Shown one piece after another: positions 1 through 9,703 of a DNA stretch of 15,730 nucleotides. This stretch comes from Bacteroidota bacterium (lineage in GTDB: Bacteria; Bacteroidota; Bacteroidia; Chitinophagales; BACL12). Where the stretch lies: NCBI GenBank assembly GCA_016706255.1, contig JADJJZ010000022.1, positions 1 through 15,730 on the forward strand, given 5' to 3'. A model generated the notes under the pieces. It saw only the letters and a list, made by a program, of their open reading frames with translations, had not been told where the DNA came from and did no database searches. The translations under genes were made by a program, and so were the position numbers. Numbering within the stretch: position 1 is the stretch's first letter; the number at the start of each line of letters is the position of its first letter.

Positions 1-976
1 GGATATGATATTTGGCATGCAAAAATGGGTGATGCTAAATATTGGATGGAGCCGGAAAATTTGGGGAATGTAATTAACACCCTTATTTGGAGCAATGTCC
101 GTTTATTCACCCTGATGGTAAAACATTATATTTTTCGAGTGAAGGCATCCGGTATGGGTTTTCAGGATTTCATTTTCTCGACACGTGATGCGCAGGGCAA
201 CTGGTCGAAACCGTGAATTTGGGTTATCCGATAAATACGAAAAACAGGGAAATCAGTTTGTCGGTATCGGCAAATGGAACAACGGCATATTTTTCGAGCG
301 ACAGAGATAGGAAATTGGCGATTTAGATATTTATTCGTTTGAATTGCCCTTAGCGTGCAGGCTGAACAGGTTACCTGGGTGAATGCGATCGTTACCGATG
401 CAAAACCAAATTACCATTAAAAGCTAATGCAGTTAATGAATATCGAAACTGCGAAATCATTGTATCAGTTCACTTCCGACTCAAAACCGGTGCATTTTTA
501 ATTGTATTACCAAGTGGTAACGACTATGATTATTTGTGCAACGGGAAGATATTTATTTCATTCGGAAACTTTTCTTTGGTAAATGATGCCGGATGAACCT
601 TTTACTATTTAAAGTGGCTTTACAACCTGTAAACCCCGAGAAATATTAACGTTAAAAAATATTTTCGAGAATTAGTGTCTGCTGAAATATTACCCATTTC
701 GGAACCTGAATTAAACAAAGTTGTGGATTTAATGCAGAAAACCGGAATATGAAAATTAAAGTAAATGGACATATGGATAATGTTGGTGCTGATGCAGATA
801 ATGTTAAAATTATCGCAAAACAGGTCGGTAGGTGAAAATTATTTGCGTCGAAAGGCATAGATGCAAGCAGAATCACTTATCAGGCTATGGCGAAACAAAA
901 CCGATTGATGCTAATACAACAGAAATTCGGCAGAGCAAATAATAGAAGAACAGAGATTGAAATTATAAGTATTTAA
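1..976 (+). CDS. PD40 repeat / OmpA-family outer-membrane protein, C-terminal part, frameshifted
   Basis: The 5' end lies outside the window. Reading across frames gives PD40 (WD40-like propeller) strands such as HPDGKTLYFSS (about 107-142) and SANGTTAYFSSDRD (about 265-308). A small carboxypeptidase-regulatory-like segment follows (VTDAKTKLPLKA, about 390-425). Last comes an OmpA-like domain with ELNKVVDLMQK, KVNGHMDNVG (about 765-790) and the closing GRANNRRTEIEI before TAA at 974-976. OmpA-like domains bind peptidoglycan at the periplasmic face of the outer membrane; in Bacteroidota this PD40-OmpA architecture is common in cell-envelope and secretion-associated proteins. The usual GHTDNVG reads GHMDNVG here, and the stretch between VGADADN and SKGIDASRIT is garbled by an indel. 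At least six frame changes interrupt the gene. The family is clear; the exact role is not. Confidence 0.8.
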
Positions 977-1084
977 GACATTTTAAAAATATTTCGCACG
1001 ATTTTACATTTATTATTTGTTAATATTTAAATAGAACCCAGATTATTTTCTATTAATTAATTTTACATATAAAAACCTGAAATT

Positions 1085-1978
1085 ATGGTAATTGATGTTT
1101 CGAAATCTATTCCGATAATTGACGGACAATCGATTTCAAAAGAGGAATCTGAACAAAATTACTTAAAACCCACAAAAGCCGGTTATTCTTAGAGGTTTGT
1201 GGAAGCAGTATTCCGCTTACAAATGGAATTACGATTTTTTAAAAAATCGATGGGCGATATTGAAGTGGGATTATACAGCAAGTTACAAAGCCGACCCAGA
1301 AGCAATACGCTTTGAGCCAACTACTAAAATGCGTTTCAGTGAGTATTTAAAACTGATTGAAACAGAACCAACCGATTTTACGATTATTTTTTTTTCCGAT
1401 TTTTAAATACAAACCGAATTAAAAAGATTTGATTATCCTATCATTGCAAAAAGAGAACAAATTACCATTATGTTTTTGGTCCGCAAATCTGCGACCAGAA
1501 TGTACCAGGATATTGATATGAGTAATGTGTTTTTTAACGCAGTTTGAAGGCAAAACGGGTGGTATTATTTGCGTCGATCAATCGGATTTATTATATAAAT
1601 TGCCATTTAACGCACATCACTACAGTTGATATCGACAAACCGGATTACAAAACATATCCGCATTAAAATATGCAAAAGGTTACACAGGTGTGCTGGAATT
1701 TGGGTGACACACTATTTATGCCTCTCCGCTACTGGCATCATATTGAATATTTGGAAGGTAGCCAGTTATAGGATTAAGTTCGCACTGTTCGCCAACCCCG
1801 GCATTAAAATTACGGTGCTTATAATATTGTTTTGCAACGTAAAATTGATGACGTTTCGTTTTCCTGTTTGGTAAGAAATGGTTTGATTAAAAAATCGATT
1901 GCGGCAGAAACGTATCAAAAGGCGATTAGTCGCATACATCAGCATGATGAGCAAAGCGGGGAAATTGCGTTTCAGTAA
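1085..1978 (+). CDS. cupin-like (JmjC/FIH-type) domain protein, frameshifted
   Basis: Starts at ATG 1085 (MVIDVSKSIPIIDGQSIS) and ends at TAA 1976-1978, about 297 residues when frames are joined. The core resembles cupin_8/FIH-like oxygenase folds: MYQDIDMSNVFFTQFEGK (about 1498-1552), LLYKLPFNAHH, VDIDKPDYKTYPALKYAKGY (about 1627-1685), then GDTLFMP-type and RYWHHIEYLEGS (about 1705-1760). Enzymes of this fold use Fe(II) and 2-oxoglutarate to hydroxylate proteins or small molecules; substrate unknown. The position where an iron-binding His would be expected in the HxD-type motif reads Tyr (MYQD). That could be a real change or a base error, so catalytic activity is uncertain. The distal WHH histidine is present. 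At least eight frame changes occur, including a long T-run near 1386-1394. It sits between the OmpA-like gene and a repeat spacer, with no clear operon partner. Confidence 0.7.
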
Positions 1979-2048
1979 TGACAAATGCGACGCCACTTTA
2001 CTCATGCATCGATACCAATGGAACAGCCGGTTTGAGTTCGAATTCTGC

Positions 2049-2278
2049 CATTCGAGCTTACGCAGGGGCTGACCCATGTGTCTGCCCATGGTTGTAACGA
2101 ATAATGTGCGAATGCACTATGCAATTAACGCAACAATGGAACAGCCGATTTGAGTAACCTGTTCATTCGAGTTCTGCTGGGGCTAACTAATATTAGCCCA
2201 AGACGGATTGAAAATAGAACTACAAATTATTACCAAAATTTTCATTCGAGTTATTTGAAGGCAGACCCAAGGGTCTGC
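2049..2278. repeat. three CATTCGAG-plus-hairpin units
   Basis: CATTCGAG occurs at 2049-2056, 2164-2171 and 2243-2250. Each copy is followed, 16 to 18 bases from its first base, by an inverted repeat. The first is 2066-2087 (GGGC U GAC, 6-nt loop, GUC U GCCC, one U-U mismatch). The second is 2180-2199 (GGGCTAA, 6-nt loop, TTAGCCC, perfect). The third is 2261-2278 (GCAGACCC, AA, GGGTCTGC, perfect). Stem sequences differ while pairing is kept. GGAACAGCCG precedes the first two units by 26-29 bases, and an AATGC..TATGCAATTA-like tail follows them. Confidence 0.7.
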
Positions 2279-2433
2279 TCAATGTGATGTAATGCATAAT
2301 GTAATTATTAAACGGTCGAAACTGCGAAGACTAAAGGCCGCAAAAAAGCAACACGAAGAATATAATATTTAACCTTAGCGTTTCTTAGAAGCCTTTGTGC
2401 CTTTGTGGTTTTGGTCATAATTAACATCAAACC

Positions 2434-2495
2434 CTTTAAAATGAAACTTATATTCATAATTTAATTTTTAGACAAAATTCTCCGTGCCCTTTGCG
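2434..2495 (+). repeat. 62-bp direct repeat, copy 1
   Basis: Begins CTTTAAAATGAAA and ends in the CTCCGTGCC..TTTGCG module. It matches 2651-2712 over its whole length apart from a few single-base differences. Confidence 0.85.
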
Positions 2496-2650
2496 TGTAT
2501 TTTCTTTGTGAACTCGTGGTTAAAAAAATTAATGTGTTGATGTGCTAATTGAACAGCCGTATAACGCACCAATTAAACAGCCGAAACCACAGAGAAAACC
2601 CAAAGGAAACAGCCCTGCAGAGACCACAAAGTGAGTAATATTTAATTATT

Positions 2651-2712
2651 CTTTAAAATGAAAATTTATATTCATAATTTAATTTTTAGACAAAATTCTC
2701 CGTGCCTTTGCG
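2651..2712 (+). repeat. 62-bp direct repeat, copy 2
   Basis: Near-identical to 2434-2495. It leads into a CTTTGTG-type module and then the NRDE-family gene. Confidence 0.85.
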
Positions 2713-2773
2713 GGTTTCTTTGTGCACTTTGGGTTAAAACACATTTACCAAGAATACACCTACATTTACATTC

Positions 2774-3515
2774 ATGTGCTTAATCAACTTCGCATTTCAG
2801 CATCACGCCTCCTACCTCTTTATTTTGGTTGGAACAGGGATGAATTTTATAATCAGCGACGCAAGTTGCAGTGGGAAGATGAATTTCCGGAAATTTTGGC
2901 AGGCAAAGATTTACAGGAAGGTGGCACATGGATGGGCATTAACAAAACCGACAATTTGCGCGCTCACCAACTACCGCGATTTAAACAATATCAACACCAA
3001 TGCACCCCTCAAGAGGCCATTTGGTGAGCAATTTTTGAAAGGAAAACTGCATACCGACGAAATGCATCAACTCTTGAAAACCCAGGGCCGACTTTACAAC
3101 GGATTTAACCTCATTTATGGCGATGTAAGCGCATTATTCTACTATTCCAACGTGACCGACCAGGTTCGGCAACTCTATCCGGCATTTATGGCCTCAGCAA
3201 TGCCCTGCTTGACACGCCATGGCCGAAAGTGGTCAACAGTAAGGCTGCATTTAAACAACAGCCTGAAGGAGCCCCTGAACCCACTCCTTTTATCGAAATA
3301 TTAAACAACACCGATACCGCCCCGAGGAAGAATTAATGAAACAGGTGCCTTGGAGCTTGAGAAAAGACCTTCCGCAATGTTTATAACTTCAAACAATTAT
3401 GGAACGCGGTTAACTACTTTGTAAGCATCAATAATCAGGTGAAGTCACCTATCGTGAAAAGGGTTATGTGCCTGAACATGATGTAACGGTTAACTTTACC
3501 ATTAAAGCCGGATAA
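2774..3515 (+). CDS. NRDE / TANGO2-family protein, frameshifted
   Basis: The start MCLINFAFQ at 2774 is the hallmark N-terminus of the family, with the second-position Cys, so this ATG is chosen over others. Joined frames give NRDEFYN (2832-2855), WEDEFPEILAGKDLQEGGTW (about 2873-2932), LTNYRDLNN, then GRLYNGFNLIYGDVSALFYY and PWPKVVNSKAAF (about 3218-3255). The C-terminus is a YGTR..T motif (about 3395-3415) followed by YREKGYVPEHDV, ending at TAA 3513-3515. About 247 residues, the usual size. TANGO2-like proteins are widespread in bacteria and mitochondria; their biochemical role is unsettled, with heme or lipid handling proposed. At least six frame changes are present, one of them inside the NRDE region itself. 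The gene follows a repeat spacer and lies 18 bases before the kinase cluster, so co-transcription with it is possible. Confidence 0.85.
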
Positions 3516-3533
3516 ACCATTTTTAATTCAACA

Positions 3534-6500
3534 ATGCAGCGCAAAGCAAGTTTCTATTTTTCGCACTCTTTATTTATTGTGCTGCAACAATTTTTCTTCT
3601 GCACAACAATATCATTTAAAAAATTACAGCATCGACGACGGATCAGCAGGAATTTCCGTTACCTGTTTATTGCAGGATAACAGAGGTTATATCTGGATTG
3701 GCACCGAAGATGGTGGTATTTCCTGTTCTGATGGAAAAAACATTTGTTAATTATAAACGCGACGGTTATTGCGATAATACCCATTAATTGTTTGTTTGAA
3801 GATACAAAAGGCAATATCTTGATCGGCACAAAAATAATGGTGTAACAAAATTTAATGGTTACGAATTTTTCAATACGGCGATGACGTTGTGAAAAATATT
3901 GAAAATTTATAATGACAGCAGTGGAAATATTTTAGTATATAGTTTCGAATTTATATAAAATTAGTGGCGACAGTATTATTCCTGCTTCCGATAATTCAAC
4001 GAATACCGATTAATTAATTTTTTCCGCGCCGGTGGTCCCAAAGCCATAAAATCATTTATCGATAAACAAGGTAAAAAATGGATTGCCACACATACCGGCA
4101 TTTATACCATCAGAACCATTTGTCGACCTCGAAAATTCAAGCGATTCTATAAAGTTCAATTCTATTCTGAACCCTGAACAGCCTGAAGAGCCCGCCACCA
4201 GTATTGCGCAGGACCGGGAAGGCAATATCTGGATTGGGACCGCCTTTAGCGGATTGTATTTATTTTACGACGGTGCATTTTCCAATTTTAATAATATTCC
4301 TGCATTAAGAAATAATTATATCACCGCAATAAGTGCAACCCCGAAGCATTATTAATTGGAACGGCAAGCGGACTAAATATGTTGTAGTAGATACCGTTAC
4401 CAAACAATATTATGAAAAACCATTAAATGTAAATGGATTTATTTCTACCAGTCGCATTAATTGTATTTATAAAATGCAAATGGCAATTGGTATGCAGCAG
4501 ATGAAAAATAATAATATTATTTATTTCGACGGACGGTATGCGGTAACCACCATGACTGCCCTGGAACCGAATACAAATTACTTCGATAAGCGAAGATGCA
4601 GCAGGCAATTTTGCGGTAGCAACAAATGGCGAAGGTATTTATATCGGTAAAAATATTACGTGGCAACATCTCACCGCAAGCGATTCACTCAGTTCGGATA
4701 ATATTACTTATTTATTTACCGATAAGCAGGGTTTATTATGGATAGCTACAGCCGATGCCGTGTAATGACTTATGATGGACGGAAATTTAATCGCTATACG
4801 TATTTTGATAATGGATTAATCAGTAATCATATTACCAGTATTAATGAAGACCAACACGGCAATATCTGGTTTGGCAGTCCCGACGCGGGTTTGTGCAGTT
4901 ACAACGGCGAAGGATTTTTCATTTTATACCGATAACGATGTGTTATCATCAAACAATATTAATTCTTAGCATTTGATGCAACAGATGGTTTATGGGTGGG
5001 ATTAAATGACGGATTAGATTATTTAAAATTTAATGCCGATTCCACCATCACCACAAAACATTTTGATGCATTTGACGGATTTCTTTGGTATAAAAAATAC
5101 CAATAATACCATATTAGTCGACCGGTTGGGCATGTTTATTTGGCACTGTTGATGGTTTATTCAGATATAATCCCTGAGGGAAGATATTATCACCCAAACA
5201 AAACCATTAATCGAACTCAGAAATATTCGTTTGTTTTTTGAAACAACCGATTGGGGACCATACAGCGACACCACTGCAGGCTGGTATAATTTACCCGAGT
5301 TAATTTTAAAATTACCGCACGACCAAAATCATATTACATTCGATTTCAGTGCTATCTTTTTTTAGTGTGCACGAAAAAAATTACCTATCAGGTTTATCTC
5401 GAAGGATTTGAGGATGACTGAAAGATATAGTAAAAGCACATCCATGACCTATTCCAATTTAAAACCCGCACTTATACATTTAGTGTAAAAGCAAAAAATG
5501 CAGATGGAATTTGGAGCGATGCGGTAACGTATTCCTTCACCATTAAAAAACCATTTTGGGCAACATTATTATTCCAGATTACAGCTGGTGTTTTAGGTTT
5601 GGGATTAATTATTTTAATTAATATCCTCCGCAACCGCAGATTACGCAAGCGCGCAAACCTGCTGGAAGCAACCGTTACACAACGTACTGCTGAATTAGAA
5701 CAACAAAAAATAAAAGCCGAAACCGCAGCTATCAGGGCTGAAAATTCAGAAAAGGCGAAAGAAGAATTTCTTGCCAATATGAGTCACGAAATTCGCATAC
5801 ACCGATGAATGCGATTATGGGTATGACGCGACTGTTGTTGGAAAAAGAACCGAAAGAAACTCAAAACGTTATTTAAATGCAATTCGTCAATCGTCAGATA
5901 ATTTATTGTGATTATTAACGATATTCTTGACCTCTCAAAAATACAAGCCGGAAAATGGAATTGGAAAAAATACCATTTCATTTCCGCAATTTATTAAATA
6001 ATGGTGTGGGTATTGCACAGGATAAACTCGATTCCATTTTTGATAGTTTCTCGCAGGCTGATGTGGCTACCACACGTAAATTTGGCGGAACAGGTCTCGG
6101 ATTGAGCATCAGCAAAAGGTTGACAGAATTATCAGGTGGTATTTTATCTGTAGAAAGCACCTTAGGCAAAGGTTCTATATTTACTGCTACCATTCCGTTT
6201 GAAGTGAGTGAAGCTGCGGTTTCCAAAAATGCCGACGACGAAAATGCAGCAGGCGACACAACTTTACCGATTGGTAAAATTGCAGTCGATAAAATTACAG
6301 TTGGCGATTATCATGTTGTGCTGATGGATGTGCAGATGCCGGTGATGGATGGTTATGAAGCAGCGCGCACCATCAGAAAACTGGAAAATAAAAAGAAAAA
6401 TTCCATTGCCATTGTCGCAATGACCGCATCGGTAATTAAAAGTGAAGTAGATAAATGTTATGAAAGTGGTATGGATGATTTTATTGCCAAACCATTTGAA

Positions 6501-6557
6501 CCAAAAGAATTACGTAATAAGATATTAAAATATGCAACTCCTCAGCAGCTTAATTAA
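3534..6557 (+). CDS. hybrid histidine kinase, regulator-propeller sensor, frameshifted and missing internal segments
   Basis: Starts at ATG 3534 with a hydrophobic signal-like N-terminus, then SSAQQYHLKNYSIDDG. Propeller (Reg_prop) blades follow, e.g. DNRGYIWIGTEDGGIS (about 3676-3725), DREGNIWIGTAFSGLYLF (about 4213-4265), DKQGLLWIATAD (about 4722-4755) and DQHGNIWFGSPDAGL (about 4849-4895). Next come a Y_Y_Y domain (about 5200-5550; YSNLKPGTYTFSVKAKNADG), a membrane helix (about 5570-5630), a coiled coil, HisKA with NMSHEIR (about 5776) and ATPase boxes GVGI and FGGTGLGLSI. A receiver fragment VLMDVQMPVMDG is followed by KPFEPKEL. The predicted location is the inner membrane, with the propeller in the periplasm; the ligand is unknown. 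About 80 residues holding most of the ATPase N-box, and about 34 residues at the receiver N-terminus, are absent relative to the next kinase. Many frameshifts occur. Confidence 0.8.
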
Positions 6558-7894
6558 TATTCCGCTCATAGTTGATCCGCCATCATGGAAAACATGGTGG
6601 ATTTACAGTATTTGTATCATTGTGATCGGAATTTTCATTTATTATGTTATCCGCAAACGCATTAGTGATGCAGCCGTTGACCAGCGTATTTTGCGTGAAA
6701 AGGTCCGCGAAAAAACACGCGAGCTCGAATCGGAAAAAGAACGTGCTGAATATTCTGAAAAAGTGAAGGAACAATTTCTGGCCAATATGAGTCACGAAAT
6801 TCGTACACCAATGAATGCCATTTTAGGTATGACACGTTTGCTCTTGGAAAAAGAACCACGCACCGACCAGTTAAAATATCTCAACAGCATAAAACATGCA
6901 TCCGATAATTTACTGGTAATTATTAATGATATTCTCGACCTTTCAAAAATTGAAGCCGGAAAAATAAATCTCGAAAGTATTCCTTTCGACATTCGCAATG
7001 AAATTAAATCGGTTTTCGAAACCATGAAAGTGAATGCGGATGATAAAAACCTCGAATTAAAAACCGATATCGAAAATAGCATCCCCAAAACAATTATCGG
7101 CGACCCATATCGTTTGAGTCAGATATTATTAAACCTGACCGGCAATGCGATAAAATTCACCGAAAAAGGTAGTGTCACTATAAAAACCACTGCTGCTATG
7201 CAGGGCGAAAAAGTATTGCTCACCTTTAGCGTAATTGATACAGGAATTGGCATTGCAAAAGATAAACTCGATTACATTTTCGACATGTTTACCCAGGAAA
7301 CCAGCAGCACCACACGCAAATTTGGTGGCACAGGTTTGGGATTGGCGATTTGTAAAAAATTGATAGAATTACAAGGTGGAGCAATATCTGTGGATAGCGA
7401 AGCTGGAAAAGGTTCGGTATTTAGTTTTACGCTGCCATTTGCTATCGGAAAAGATGTGGTGGATGAAAATCCGAAAGCAGAACATAAGCAACAAGTAGTG
7501 GCAAAAATGAAAAAATTTGCGCATTTTGTTGGCAGAGGATAATGAGTTTAATCAGATGGTAGCTGTTGACACATTAGAGAGTGCAATTGAAGGTGCACAA
7601 GTTACCGTAGCGGCGAATGGAAAAATTGCTGTGGATATGCTAAAGAATAATACCTTTGACATTGTGTTGATGGATATTCAAATGCCGGAAATGGATGGGC
7701 ACGAAGCCACAAAAACAATTCGCAGCAGCAGCGACCCGCGTATAAATTCAATGCCAATAATTGCGATGACAGCAAGTGTAATCAAAGCAGAAGTAGATAA
7801 ATGTTTTGAAAGCGGTATGAATGAATTTGTCGGCAAACCATTTTCTGTTGATGAGTTATTAGAAAAAATGAGTAAAATAATCGTAAGATCATAA
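6532..7894 (+). CDS. hybrid histidine kinase lacking its sensor domain
   Basis: Open from ATG 6532, overlapping the previous gene by 26 bp. Residues 8-23 (INIPLIVDPPSWKTWW) look like the end of a Y_Y_Y domain, followed by a membrane helix (22-40), a coiled coil, HisKA with phospho-acceptor His88 in NMSHEIRTPMNAI, N-box NLTGNAIKF (201-209), G1 DTGIGI and G2 FGGTGLGLAI (264-273). A frameshift at the T-run 7516-7518 (one T too many) separates the receiver, which continues LRILLAEDNEFNQMV then VLMDIQMPEMDG to TAA 7894. The protein autophosphorylates on His and passes phosphate to its own receiver. Paralogues of this type carry a long propeller plus Y_Y_Y before the helix. Here that part is gone, so either the gene is truncated or sequence was lost in assembly at about 6532-6570. 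Closely similar to the preceding kinase. Confidence 0.85.
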
Positions 7895-7904
7895 ACGTTT
7901 AACA

Positions 7905-8261
7905 ATGGATAATTATAAAAGAATTAATCTGGAATTCCTGGAAAGTTTTACTGAAAAAAATAATGCCAAAATGACGAAATATATTAATATGTTTCTCGCT
8001 TTGGCTCCTGTGAGTATTAATACCATGAAAACACAACATGAATGTGGCGACTGGAATAATCTCAGAACCACTGCCCATTCATTAAAACCACAATTGGCCT
8101 ATATGGGTATCGAATCGTTGAAGGAGCCCATCCTGCGTATTGAGGAATATGCCGGTGAATCGAAGAATCCGGAGGCGATAGCCATGCTGATACAACTGGT
8201 GGAAGCGGGCTGTAATGAGGCTTTCGAGGAATTAAGAAGTGTAATTGAAAAAATAGCTTAA
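7905..8261 (+). CDS. stand-alone HPt phosphotransfer protein
   Basis: 118 residues, intact, and one of only two larger genes in the window without an internal frameshift. The motif TAHSLKPQLAYMG carries the likely phospho-acceptor His58, and the all-helical composition fits an Hpt domain of usual size (about 100-120 aa). HPt proteins shuttle phosphate between the receiver of a hybrid kinase and a final response regulator in the cytoplasm. It begins 10 bases after the hybrid kinase and 31 bases before the receiver gene, which makes it the natural intermediate of this cluster. ATG 7905 is the only start that fits the domain. Confidence 0.85.
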   Translation: MDNYKRINLEFLESFTEKNNAKMTKYINMFLALAPVSINTMKTQHECGDWNNLRTTAHSLKPQLAYMGIESLKEPILRIEEYAGESKNPEAIAMLIQLVEAGCNEAFEELRSVIEKIA

Positions 8262-8292
8262 TATTGCATATCAAAACCCAATTCAATAACGT

Positions 8293-8792
8293 ATGAACAA
8301 AGAAGTAGTTTTATAGTTGATGACGAGCCAATGCATGCTCAAATGATGGAAGACCACCTCAGGTCGAAATATCCAAATTTTGAAATTTATAAATTCAGCA
8401 CCGGTGAAGAGTGTAACGACAATATGGATAAACATCCAACTATTGTTGTGTTAGATTATCACTTAGATGCTGTAAATAAAAGTGCAAGAAGTGGTCTCGA
8501 AACATTAATTCATTTAAAAAAGAAATATGATCATGTTGATGTAATTATGATTTCCGGACAAGATAAAATTGATGTTGCTGTTGAGTGTGTTCGCGAAGGT
8601 GCTTTCGATTATGTAGTAAAAGGTCCTTCAGCATTTGTGCGCACCGAACAGGCTTTCGAAAAATTATTCAAACATCGTCAGGTAATTCACGAATTAGCAA
8701 AATACAAAAAATTAAACCGCACCCTAACCTGGAGCATCATCGGCATCATCGCCCTCGCCGCCATTTTCTGGGCCACCGGTTTCATCGGATAA
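8293..8792 (+). CDS. receiver-domain protein with C-terminal membrane helix
   Basis: Starts at ATG 8293 with MNKEVV, then loses one base in the T-run 8309-8312. With five Ts it reads FIVDDEPMHAQMMEDHL, restoring the acidic pair of a receiver. About 166 residues in all. Phospho-acceptor Asp55 lies in TIVVLDYHLDA (joined numbering), the Ser/Thr switch in VIMISGQDK, and the conserved Lys in YVVKGPS. There is no DNA-binding or enzymatic output domain. After a basic linker (FKHRQVIHELAKYKKLNR) the protein ends in a hydrophobic helix, LTWSIIGIIALAAIFWATGF, predicted to anchor it in the membrane. It is the likely terminal phosphate acceptor of the upstream kinases via the HPt protein. The output mechanism is unknown. 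Confidence 0.85.
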
Positions 8793-8811
8793 ATAAAATT
8801 AATTCCAAACC

Positions 8812-8839
8812 AAATCCGCTCTAATCCAGCGGATTTTTT
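8812..8839 (+). terminator. rho-independent terminator of the phosphorelay cluster
   Basis: AAATCCGCT (8812-8820) pairs perfectly with AGCGGATTT (8828-8836) around a 7-nt loop, and six Ts occupy 8834-8839. It lies 20 bases after the receiver gene's stop. Confidence 0.85.
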
Positions 8840-8918
8840 GTGTATATTTTAGTAACACAAAAAACACAAAACAAAACCCACAAAAAAAAGAAAAGAAACA
8901 AAGAAAAAAAAATAAAAA
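8840..8918. other. A-rich low-complexity tract
   Basis: From about 8853 the plus strand is almost wholly A with scattered C and G and very few Ts. It separates the terminator from the tandem repeat; no gene signal is seen. Confidence 0.7.
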
Positions 8919-9567
8919 GCCCCCGCAGCACTCCAAATCCCATCTATACAAAAAAGTAATCAGTCCGCCGCTAGCGGCATCCGTCCACACACACCCAAAA
9001 AAAATCAGTTAAAATCTGCAAAAATCAGCGACCCGCTTGCCGGGTTCAGCGTTCCCAAAAAAATCCGTCCCATATCCGTTCAACCCGTTCAATCCGTGTT
9101 CCTTTAACACGACCCGCTTGTCTATTTTAATTTATCGTAACAATTCGTAAATCCGGTATGTAAGGGCGGATTCAATTCGCCCCTACATACCGACTTTACT
9201 CACATTTATCTTTAAATATGAACTATATCCCATCAAAATCATTACAAATTGCACCCTACAAAAAATCAGCGTCCCGCTATCGGGCATCTACCAAACACAT
9301 CCAATAAAAAATCAGTTTAAATCCGCCGAAATCAGCGACCCGCTTGCCGGGTTCAGCGTTCCTATTCCACGTCATCCCCAAAAAAAATCCCTCCCCTATC
9401 CGTTCAACCCGTTCAATCCGTGTTCCTTTTCAGCTCAACCCCAAAATCACAATTCCGTTATTTAACCACAGAGTCCACGGAGCAACAGCCCACAGAGTGC
9501 TCGGAGAATTTTGATTAAAAATTAAAATTGCAATCTAAATATTACATTTAATCCTTACATCAAATAA
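8919..9567. repeat. composite tandem repeat, copy 1 (about 650 bp)
   Basis: Direct copy of 9568-10154. In order it holds GTAATCAGTCCGCCGCTAGC (8956), an AAATCAGCGACCCGCTTGCC box (around 9023), ATCCGTTCAACCCGTTCAAT (around 9077), a long hairpin (9154-9192), a second AGCGACCCGCTTGCCGGG box (around 9340), another ATCCGTTCAACCCG box, and AACCACAGAGTCCACGGAG-type units (9463-9502). There is no protein signal. It is a mosaic of short degenerate repeats rather than one coding duplication. Confidence 0.85.
9154..9192. repeat. long inverted repeat in copy 1
   Basis: Arms of 15 bases (9154-9168 and 9178-9192; CGGTATGTAAGGGCG against CGCCCCTACATACCG) with one A-C mismatch around a 9-nt loop, GATTCAATT. 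Confidence 0.85.
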
Positions 9568-9703
9568 GCCTCCCCACAGCGCACCAAATCCCATATCTAC
9601 CAAAAAGTAATCAGTCCGCCGCTAGCGGCATCCGTCCACACACATCCAAAAAAAAATCAGTTAAAATCTGCAAAAATCAGCGACCCGCTTGCCGGGTTCA
9701 GCG

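Larger units (their letters stand above)
1979..2773. other. gene-free repeat spacer
   Basis: No credible protein spans this stretch; the open frames do not resemble any family and lie across repeats. It contains two GGAACAGCCG boxes (2020-2029, 2138-2147), three CATTCGAG-plus-hairpin units (2049-2278), two more AACAGCCG boxes around 2549-2585, a 62-bp direct repeat (2434-2495 and 2651-2712), and CACAGAG/CTCCGTG-type modules around 2395-2410, 2480-2520, 2583-2630 and 2698-2735. Several of these recur elsewhere in the window, often inverted. Confidence 0.75.

Noticed and set aside
1766..2089. Minus-strand open frame of 107 residues
   Set aside because: It covers the cupin C-terminus in antisense and the hairpin repeats; no family resemblance.
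3534..8792. Programmed frameshifting or recoding in the kinases
   Set aside because: Shifts occur in both directions at many unrelated sites, also in dnaG and the other genes, with no slippery-site pattern. Sequencing error explains them better.
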